Part shown: positions 1 to 5,015 of the stretch, one piece after another
How positions within the stretch are numbered: position 1 is the stretch's first letter
Layout: each line of letters begins with the position of its first letter
Assembly: GCA_002412555.1 (NCBI GenBank)
Contig: DHVH01000136.1
Span: 1-9,061 of the forward strand
Direction: 5' to 3'
Length of the DNA stretch: 9,061 nucleotides
From: Marinilabiliaceae bacterium UBA5213
GTDB taxonomy: Bacteria; Bacteroidota; Bacteroidia; Bacteroidales; Marinilabiliaceae
Position numbers and translations under genes: made by a program
The notes under the pieces: generated by a model
What the model saw: only the letters and a program-made list of their open reading frames with translations
What the model was told of the DNA's origin: nothing
Database searches by the model: none

Positions 1-170
1 GGTACGCCATGCACCAGTGGCTGCAAAACTTCGCTTACAGAACCGAATTGAGCTGGTGGATTTTTGGGCTAGCCGGTGTGCTGGCGTTGGGCATTGCCCT
101 GCTCACAGTCAGCTGGCAAAGTTGGAAAGCAGCAAAAAGAAACCCGGTTGAGAGTTTGAGGTACGAATAG
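1..170 (+). CDS. ABC transporter permease (MacB/FtsX type), C-terminal end only
   Basis: This is the 3' end of a gene that begins before the window. The reading frame starts at base 3 and gives 55 residues before the TAG at 168-170. The peptide contains the last transmembrane helix (from about S-W-W-I-F to V-S-W), followed by a basic cytoplasmic tail ending N-P-V-E-S-L-R-Y-E, the usual end of Bacteroidota FtsX-like permeases. It matches the last 55 residues of the next gene at 48 of 55 positions, so the two are tandem paralogues. By family knowledge, the protein would be an inner-membrane subunit that works with a separate ATPase and couples ATP hydrolysis to work on the periplasmic side. The substrate is unknown. 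The 15-bp gap to the next start codon suggests one transcript. Confidence 0.9.
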   Translation, partial: YAMHQWLQNFAYRTELSWWIFGLAGVLALGIALLTVSWQSWKAAKRNPVESLRYE

Positions 171-185
171 TAAAATATTTGAATT

Positions 186-2576
186 ATGAATAATCTCAAT
201 TTGATCACGCGAAATCTGTTTAAGAGGAGTAAATCAAGTTTATACATCCTCCTAAACTTTGTTATTGCTATGACTTGCGGGATAATGATTTTCCTGTTTG
301 TTGCCGATGAGTTTGCCTATGACAAACACTTTCCTCAGTTTGATACTATTTACCGGCTGAATTTGCAATCAATAGACAAAAGCACAGCTTCATGTAATTT
401 ACCTGCGGTGTTGCATAGCGAAATAGAAAAGATTGCAGGCATTGAAAATTTCGCAAGGTTACAAACCTATATGGGAGAGCGAAATATTTCAATTGATAAT
501 CAGATTTTTGTGGAAGAAAAACTTCTGTTTGGGGATCCTGAGATCCTAAATATTTTCGATTTTGAATTCTTGTCCGGCCATCCACAAAACGCATTAAGCC
601 AACCTTTCAACTTAATCATCAGTCAGCAAACTTCACAAAAATACTTTGGGAGTGCTGATCCTCTTGGGAAGACCATCTCCTTTGACAACCAGGATTTCAC
701 TATCACGGCAGTGGTAAAGGACCTTCCAGACCAATCGCATTTTTCAATGAATTTTCTTGCTTCCTTCTCAAGCTACCAAACCCTCAACAATGACTTGTTA
801 ACCAAATGGTACATCTCTTCTGTCAATTATTATCTGACTGTTCGTGAAACAGTTAATCTAAAAGATGTTGAAAATCAGATGACCCTGCTTTTTGCCAAAG
901 GAAATGCTATTCCTGAAGATAAAATTGAATTCCACATGATGCTAGAACCATTGGCAGACATTCATTTACGTTCGACCGGCACACATTGGGACAATGCCAT
1001 TAAAGGTGATATAAAAGTTGTATATGGCTTTATGGCTATTGCTTTGTTGATTTTGGGAATTGCCATTGCCAACTACACCAACATGCTGACCGCCAATTAT
1101 CAACAAAAGGTCAGAGAAAACAGCATCCGAAAAATCAATGGAGCATCCGAATGGTCGATTATTCTCTTGCAAGTAACAGAAACATTTACATTCCTGCTCT
1201 TTTCACTGCTCGTCTCCTTGGTGTTGGTGTATATCCTTTTGCCATTCCTGAATCAACTTAGTGGGAAAAACCTTGTCGTCAACAGCAGTTCTTTGGTTGC
1301 TGGCGGAATCATGCTGCTAACTATCCTGATATTGTCGGTAATTTATCCTCTATGCTTTATGCGAATGTTTAAACCCGGCCAGTTAGTAAAGAACCAGTCG
1401 GTCATTTTGGGACTTCGTAAACAAAAGCTACACTTTTGGATAAGAGGCATGCTTGTCACCTTTCAATTGGTGATTGCCATTGTGCTTATTGCGTCTACCC
1501 TTATCATTAACAAACAATTGAATCTCGTGACCAAAGAAAAAATCGGTTTTGATCGGGAGAACAAACTGATAGTATATAACCCATATGGTGAGAATATGCA
1601 ACAGCACTATGAGCTGCTCAAAGAAAAGCTATCTGGTATTCCATCAATCAGTAAAATAGGTGTAACCCAAAATGCCCCCGCCGGAATCATCAATAATTTC
1701 ACCCCAGTGTGGCTTCCAGGCCTTAAGAATGAATCAAAAGTCGATTTAGGGCAAATAACCGTCGATCATGATTTCTTGCCAACAATTGGCGCTAAGGTGT
1801 TGCTAGGAAAAAACTTCGACAAGAACGTTTTATACGATGAACAACTGGGCATTGTCATAAATGAATCGGCTGTAAAAGCGTTGAACCTTGTTAATCCTAT
1901 CGGACAAAAATTAGTGGTGCAGAACAACGCCTACACGCCAAACAACGAGATGGAAATTATTGGAGTTGTTGAAGACATGCAATATTTCACACTAAAAGAA
2001 GCGTCAAAACCAATTATGTATTTTATCCGTCCATGGGGTTACCACAACATAATTATTAGCCTTGAAAAAGGGAATTATCAGCAGGTTCTCAGTCAAATTG
2101 AGCTAGCATATAAAGAAGTGGAACCTTCACTTCCGTTTGCTTTTCAATTTTTGGACGACAGGATAAGCAGCAATTACAAAACGGAAGTTAATACAGCAAA
2201 AATTACTACTTCACTTTCGGCTGTTGCCATTTATCTATCAGTACTAGGTATTCTGGGAATGATCCTGTTCACTATCCAACAAAGAGTCAAAGAAATCGGT
2301 ATCCGAAAAGTCAACGGTGCCCGCGTTTCCGAAGTGATGGCCCTGCTCAACAAAGACTTTGTAAAGTGGGTAGCTATTGCTTTTGTCATAGCCACGCCTA
2401 TTGCATATTACGCCATGAACCAGTGGCTTCAAAACTTCGCCTACAAAACCGAATTAAGCTGGTGGATTTTTGCGTTGGCGGGATTCCTGGCGCTGGGAAT
2501 TGCATTGCTGACGGTGAGCTGGCAAAGCTGGCGGGCAGCCAGGAGGAATCCTGTTGAAGCGCTGCGCTATGAATAG
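186..2576 (+). CDS. ABC transporter permease, MacB/FtsX-like, 796 aa
   Basis: This is a full-length permease of the large Bacteroidota FtsX-like family. About eight membrane helices can be read, arranged as two similar halves: TM1 about 19-41, TM2 278-299, TM3 about 328-352, TM4 about 368-388, TM5 421-442, TM6 676-696, TM7 728-748 and TM8 759-779. Two large periplasmic MacB_PCD-type domains lie at about 42-275 and 443-670. Each FtsX core has the typical cytoplasmic motif after its first helix: R-K-I-N-G-A-S at 315-321 and R-K-V-N-G-A-R at 707-713. The protein ends N-P-V-E-A-L-R-Y-E. The ATG at 186 lies 15 bp after the stop of the upstream paralogue and opens the usual amphipathic N-terminus, so it is probably the true start. 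No ATPase domain is fused, so a separate ATPase is needed; none is intact here, although a stub of one lies at 4361-4450. Substrate and phenotype cannot be inferred. Confidence 0.93.
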   Translation: MNNLNLITRNLFKRSKSSLYILLNFVIAMTCGIMIFLFVADEFAYDKHFPQFDTIYRLNLQSIDKSTASCNLPAVLHSEIEKIAGIENFARLQTYMGERNISIDNQIFVEEKLLFGDPEILNIFDFEFLSGHPQNALSQPFNLIISQQTSQKYFGSADPLGKTISFDNQDFTITAVVKDLPDQSHFSMNFLASFSSYQTLNNDLLTKWYISSVNYYLTVRETVNLKDVENQMTLLFAKGNAIPEDKIEFHMMLEPLADIHLRSTGTHWDNAIKGDIKVVYGFMAIALLILGIAIANYTNMLTANYQQKVRENSIRKINGASEWSIILLQVTETFTFLLFSLLVSLVLVYILLPFLNQLSGKNLVVNSSSLVAGGIMLLTILILSVIYPLCFMRMFKPGQLVKNQSVILGLRKQKLHFWIRGMLVTFQLVIAIVLIASTLIINKQLNLVTKEKIGFDRENKLIVYNPYGENMQQHYELLKEKLSGIPSISKIGVTQNAPAGIINNFTPVWLPGLKNESKVDLGQITVDHDFLPTIGAKVLLGKNFDKNVLYDEQLGIVINESAVKALNLVNPIGQKLVVQNNAYTPNNEMEIIGVVEDMQYFTLKEASKPIMYFIRPWGYHNIIISLEKGNYQQVLSQIELAYKEVEPSLPFAFQFLDDRISSNYKTEVNTAKITTSLSAVAIYLSVLGILGMILFTIQQRVKEIGIRKVNGARVSEVMALLNKDFVKWVAIAFVIATPIAYYAMNQWLQNFAYKTELSWWIFALAGFLALGIALLTVSWQSWRAARRNPVEALRYE

Positions 2577-2894
2577 TAAAGTGGTGCTGAAATGCTTACA
2601 AACAGAGTTTCGTCAGTATGGAGGCACTGACTATGCAAACACTTACAAATGCCCCTCCAGTAATTTGGTTAATTCGTCGTAGCTCATTACTCCTGTACCC
2701 GTCCATATTTTGGTTCGGCATGGCGCACACCAAGCGACAAAAAAATCGATCAAAACCAGCTGGTTTGAGCTTAAGCATGGAATTAAAATCAGCTTTAGTA
2801 AAAGCTTTACTTTCGCTCGCTGTTGCAGTTGCACTTTGCTGTAATGGAAATCTACTGCGTTACCAATCAATTATTCCATTGTGGATGATATAGA
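2577..2894. other. Intergenic region between permease and AAA ATPase genes
   Basis: This 318-bp stretch lies between the convergent permease and AAA/DUF4143 genes. Its only recognisable content is the thioredoxin remnant on the minus strand. A weak inverted repeat (GTCAGT at 2612-2617 and ACTGAC at 2626-2631) has an 8-nt loop and no T-run, so I do not call it a terminator. The longest plus-strand frame (2618-2893) runs antisense to the remnant and has no family resemblance. I see no promoter or RNA gene here. Confidence 0.6.
2643..2823 (-). pseudogene. Thioredoxin-like gene remnant with frameshift and internal deletion
   Basis: Read on the minus strand, two frames together make a shortened thioredoxin. 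One frame (about 2823 down to 2761) reads A-F-T-K-A-D-F-N-S-M-L-K-L-K-P. The other (2759 down to 2643) reads L-V-L-I-D-F-F-V-A-W-C-A-P-C-R-T, then K-I-W-T-G-T-G-V-M-S-Y-D-E-L and so on to a TAA at 2645-2643. Ignoring the single base 2760 joins K-P to L-V-L-I-D-F-F, the normal sequence leading to the active site. W-C-A-P-C (2732-2718) is a variant of thioredoxin W-C-G-P-C. About 45-50 residues are missing directly after C-R-T, including the cis-proline segment. The remaining G-V-M-S-Y-D-E-L-T-K-L-L-E tail matches the last helix of the fold. No start codon is visible at the expected N-terminus. The assignment rests on motif recognition by eye. The gene is clearly not functional as a thioredoxin. 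Confidence 0.6.
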
Positions 2895-4058
2895 TTACAA
2901 TTCATTCAAATATCTCATTACAAAACTTTTCAGCGAACAAACACGCACATTCTCCTTCATCATAAAATCGTCGGATGAAGGTGTGATAACATAATTCTTT
3001 GGCGCTTTCAAATCGACAATAGCTTGAAAGTTTCCCTTGGTGAGCTGCGGCGAATTGGAATATTTTACTTCGACGGTAGCAACAACGGTGTAGCCCCGTG
3101 AAAAAACCAAATCCACTTCTGCACCATGGTGCGTGCGATAAAAATAGAGATCAACACCATCGGGTTTCACCGACAGCACTTGATTGAACACAAACGATTC
3201 CCACGAGCTGCCAATAATCGGGTTTCCCGAAAGTGCCACAAAGTCATTCACCCCTAACAAATGATGCAAAATACCTGTGTCAGTTAGGAATACCTTGGGC
3301 GTTTTCACCAAGCGTTTCGAGATGTTCCAATGAAACGGGTGCAGGCTTTTCAACAAAAAAGCATCTTCCAAAAAGTCGATGTATCGTTTGACCGTAGGCG
3401 TGCTAACCCCCAACGAGTTGCCAATGGTTGTGGCATTCAGCAACTGTCCGTTCAGGTGAGCCATCATGGTCCACAAGTTGCGGATCACTTTGGGCGAAGC
3501 ATTCAAGCCCAATTGCAACAAATCGCGATTCAGGTAGGTGCTTATGAAGTTTTCCATCCATCGGTGCGAAAGGTTCGGCTTTTGTATAAAAAGCATGTTG
3601 GGGAAACCTCCTTTAACCCACAAATCGTTTTGCGAAACCGTATCAGGTATTTCAGTAAGCCCGATGGGGAAAAGCTGGTGATAGGCAATGCGCCCGGCCA
3701 ACGATTCGGAAGAGTCACGTATCAATTCAGGCGATGCCGAACCCAACAGCAGAAAGCGGGCGGGCACGCGATATTGATCGACCAATCCACGGATGAGCGG
3801 GTACAGTTCCTTTTTAAGCTGCACTTCGTCTATCACCACCAAATAATCGGCATGCTGCGAAAGAAACAATTCTGCATCGTTCAGTTTGAATAAATCCGAC
3901 TGGATTTCTAAATCGAGGTACAGTACAGGCTTATCTACTTGGTTCATAATCACTTTGGCCAAAGTGGTTTTTCCAACCTGTCGCGGCCCGATGATCGAAA
4001 CCACCGGAAAAAAGCCCAATGAATCGTTTATGTCTGCAATTATTCTTCTATCGATCAT
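2895..4058 (-). CDS. AAA ATPase with C-terminal DUF4143 (COG1373-type), 387 aa
   Basis: This is a complete AAA_14/DUF4143 protein. The ATPase core has Walker A G-P-R-Q-V-G-K-T at 24-31 and Walker B V-V-I-D-E-V-Q at 74-80. A sensor-like L-L-L-G-S-A-S lies at 103-109 and S-L-A-G-R at 119-123 carries a candidate arginine finger. Next come the family motifs G-G-F-P (150-153) and Y-L-N-R-D-L (175-180), and a winged-helix segment at about 208-226 (T-T-I-G-N-S-L-G-V-S-T-P-T-V-K-R-Y). The C-terminal DUF4143 region keeps a PD-(D/E)XK-like layout: E287, D316 (in G-A-E-V-D) and E330-V-K332. Length and motif order are normal for the family. The ATG at 4058 gives the usual M-I-D-R-R-I-I start. The biological role of this widespread family is not established; it is found in bacteria and archaea, often singly and in accessory regions. 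Here it is monocistronic, on the opposite strand to its neighbours, and flanked by gene remnants. Confidence 0.93.
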   Translation of the reverse strand: MIDRRIIADINDSLGFFPVVSIIGPRQVGKTTLAKVIMNQVDKPVLYLDLEIQSDLFKLNDAELFLSQHADYLVVIDEVQLKKELYPLIRGLVDQYRVPARFLLLGSASPELIRDSSESLAGRIAYHQLFPIGLTEIPDTVSQNDLWVKGGFPNMLFIQKPNLSHRWMENFISTYLNRDLLQLGLNASPKVIRNLWTMMAHLNGQLLNATTIGNSLGVSTPTVKRYIDFLEDAFLLKSLHPFHWNISKRLVKTPKVFLTDTGILHHLLGVNDFVALSGNPIIGSSWESFVFNQVLSVKPDGVDLYFYRTHHGAEVDLVFSRGYTVVATVEVKYSNSPQLTKGNFQAIVDLKAPKNYVITPSSDDFMMKENVRVCSLKSFVMRYLNEL

Positions 4059-4126
4059 TGCATGATTTTTTAGTATTGATCATAAGTATTCATCTGTCTA
4101 TCTTTTTTATTAATAGCTACCTGTTG

Positions 4127-4149
4127 GATCGAAACTATTAGTTTTGATC
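4127..4149. repeat. Inverted repeat, 10-bp arms with 3-nt loop
   Basis: Arms GATCGAAACT (4127-4136) and AGTTTTGATC (4140-4149) surround the loop ATT. Nine pairs are Watson-Crick and one is G:T. The site lies about 70-90 bp upstream of the AAA ATPase start codon, on the side where that gene's promoter must be. It could be a regulator binding site or an RNA hairpin. No T-run follows on either strand, so a terminator is unlikely. Confidence 0.55.
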
Positions 4150-4173
4150 GTTCGGACGGCCCAGATGGAACTC

Positions 4174-4208
4174 GCCATACTAGTCTGCCCCTATTGTGAT
4201 AGTATGGC
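4174..4208. repeat. Inverted repeat, 9-bp perfect arms with 17-nt spacer
   Basis: GCCATACTA (4174-4182) is perfectly complementary to TAGTATGGC (4200-4208). The spacer is 4183-4199. Its function is unknown. It is one of a series of inverted repeats in this intergenic region. Confidence 0.55.
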
Positions 4209-4236
4209 TCGTTTCATGGCAAATGTAATAATTCAT

Positions 4237-4273
4237 CCGTGAAATTCTAAAATATAATTTCAATATTTCACGG
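4237..4273. repeat. Inverted repeat, 9-bp perfect arms with 19-nt AT-rich loop
   Basis: CCGTGAAAT (4237-4245) pairs perfectly with ATTTCACGG (4265-4273). The loop is almost entirely A and T. A shorter internal pairing of GAAAT (4241-4245) with ATTTC (4257-4261) competes with the long stem. No T-run follows. Confidence 0.55.
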
Positions 4274-4311
4274 TAGACTAAAATTCATTGCTGTCAACTT
4301 ATTTTTCAGTA

Positions 4312-4332
4312 GCTGTAAAAATATTTTACAGC
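4312..4332. repeat. Compact hairpin, 9-bp stem with 3-nt loop
   Basis: GCTGTAAAA (4312-4320) and TTTTACAGC (4324-4332) form a perfect stem around ATA. A 5-bp palindromic element (ACTGT/ACAGT, 4358-4370) follows 25 bp later and overlaps the first codons of the ABC ATPase stub. The stem lacks a downstream T-run, so this is not a standard terminator. Confidence 0.55.
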
Positions 4333-4360
4333 CTATTCAAAACTCTAATTTCAACATACT

Positions 4361-4450
4361 GTTATACAGTTAATAAACATCAATAAGTTTCAACCCACTT
4401 TCGTGCTGAAAGATGTAAACCTTAGCATCGGCGAAGGTGAATTTGTATCC
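4361..4450 (+). pseudogene. ABC transporter ATPase, N-terminal stub only
   Basis: The plus-strand frame from 4364 reads I-Q-L-I-N-I-N-K-F-Q-P-T-F, then V-L-K-D-V-N-L-S-I-G-E-G-E-F-V-S (ending at 4450). This is the classic first 30 residues of a LolD/MacB-type ABC ATPase: a beta-strand, an A-loop region, then L-K-(D/N)-(V/I)-(N/D)-L...G-E-(F/L)-V just before the Walker A motif. The expected I-M-G-P-S-G-S-G-K-S-T is absent. The frame instead continues with unrelated residues to a TAG at 4511. The codon where ATG is expected (4361-4363) is GTT. The stub therefore has lost both its start and everything from the nucleotide-binding loop onward. Such ATPases partner the kind of permease found at 186-2576, so it may come from that transporter set. 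The assignment is by motif recognition. Confidence 0.6.
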
Positions 4451-4637
4451 AAGAGGGCATCACCATTATACCAGTTTCGCACAACGAAGAAGCGAAGAGT
4501 TATAATAAGGTAGTTTGAGAAAATGAACCCACGATTCAGTGTAGCCAAATCAGTACAGTTGTTTTGTATCCAACGCCTGTTCATATCCTGTTACTAAAAT
4601 TCACACCCCAATTTCTTTCGATTTAAAAATTAAGCCT

Positions 4638-4645
4638 TACATTTG
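4638..4645 (+). promoter_or_regulatory. Putative -7 promoter box (TAnnTTTG) for the B12 locus
   Basis: TACATTTG matches the Bacteroidota -7 consensus TAnnTTTG exactly and lies just upstream of the riboswitch fold, giving a predicted transcript start near 4652. The -33 element is weak: only a T-rich TTTCG at 4616-4620 is at about the right distance. The position relative to the riboswitch is the main support. Confidence 0.4.
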
Positions 4646-4649
4646 CATT

Positions 4650-4840
4650 TGTATTTGGTTTTAGTTCCGCTGTCGCGGAATTAAATGAAGAGGGAATCCG
4701 GTGATTCCGCAAGGAAAATTCCGGAGCTGTACCCGCAGCTGTAAGTTCTATCAATGTTGTTGACACCACTATTGCCACTGTGCGCTGACCAGCGCATGGG
4801 AAGGCGTCAAAAACAGGAACGAGCCAGAAGACCTGCCAAG
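4650..4840 (+). ncRNA. Cobalamin riboswitch
   Basis: The conserved blocks of the cobalamin aptamer occur in the right order. A P2 hairpin is formed by TTCCGC/GCGGAA (4665-4670 and 4675-4680). The P3 region follows, with C-C-G-G-T-G and T-C-C-G-G-A. Then come C-C-C-G-C-A-G-C-T-G-T-A-A (about 4732-4744), G-C-C-A-C-T-G (4774-4780), a P6 hairpin TGCGCT/AGCGCA (4781-4796) and T-G-G-G-A-A-G-G-C (4797-4805). The B12 box G-A-G-C-C-A-G-A-A-G-A-C-C-T-G-C-C is at 4821-4837. The RNA binds a cobalamin and lowers expression of the downstream genes when B12 is plentiful. Here it precedes a BtuB-type receptor, a standard target. I did not assign the aptamer subclass, and the outer P1 boundaries are approximate. 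Confidence 0.95.
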
Positions 4841-4992
4841 TAGATTTCAGTATTAATCAAAGCTTCGGGATTAAAGCTTGTGAAACCAGCCATTAAAAGC
4901 TAAGACACAAAACGAACATCTGATTTCTTGTTACCGTTGGCGATTGTTGTCTTGACATCTGGCATTCATCTTTCACAAATCAACACCCTTGG

Positions 4993-5015
4993 CGCATTTA
5001 ATGAATAAAAATGCG
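4993..5015 (+). promoter_or_regulatory. Start-codon hairpin, candidate riboswitch expression platform
   Basis: CGCATTT (4993-4999) is perfectly complementary to AAATGCG (5009-5015), and the ATG start codon of the receptor gene (5011-5013) lies inside the 3' arm. The loop is 9 nt (5000-5008). Folding would bury the initiation codon, which fits translational control by the riboswitch about 155 nt upstream. The 5' arm motif GCGCAT (4992-4997) also occurs as the end of the aptamer P6 stem (4792-4797), so strand exchange is conceivable. Function is inferred from position only. Confidence 0.4.

Larger units (their letters stand above)
4059..4637. other. Long AT-rich intergenic region with inverted repeats and a gene stub
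   Basis: No intact gene is visible in this roughly 580-bp stretch between the divergently read AAA ATPase gene and the B12 locus. It contains five inverted repeats between 4127 and 4370 and the N-terminal stub of an ABC ATPase at 4361-4450. A further 190 bp (4451-4637) shows no recognisable coding or RNA feature. A 64-codon minus-strand frame at 4390-4584 overlaps the stub in antisense and looks random. Confidence 0.6.

Noticed and set aside
2612..2631. Terminator after the permease gene
   Set aside because: The stem is only 6 bp with an 8-nt loop and lacks a T-run.
2618..2893. 91-codon plus-strand frame with a hydrophobic stretch
   Set aside because: It is antisense to the thioredoxin remnant; the minus-strand reading gives recognisable motifs and this one does not.
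3330..3893. 187-codon open frame on the plus strand
   Set aside because: It lies wholly antisense to the well-supported AAA/DUF4143 gene, has no recognisable domain, and its composition mirrors the real gene.
4127..4210. Possible tRNA-like or small RNA gene, suggested by stems and a GTTCGGAC segment
   Set aside because: There is no cloverleaf with proper D, anticodon and T arms and no standard T-loop sequence.
4312..4332. Rho-independent terminator
   Set aside because: The stem is good but no T-run follows on either strand, and no intact upstream gene needs terminating here.
4390..4584. 64-codon minus-strand frame
   Set aside because: It overlaps the ABC ATPase stub in antisense and shows no domain or credible start context.
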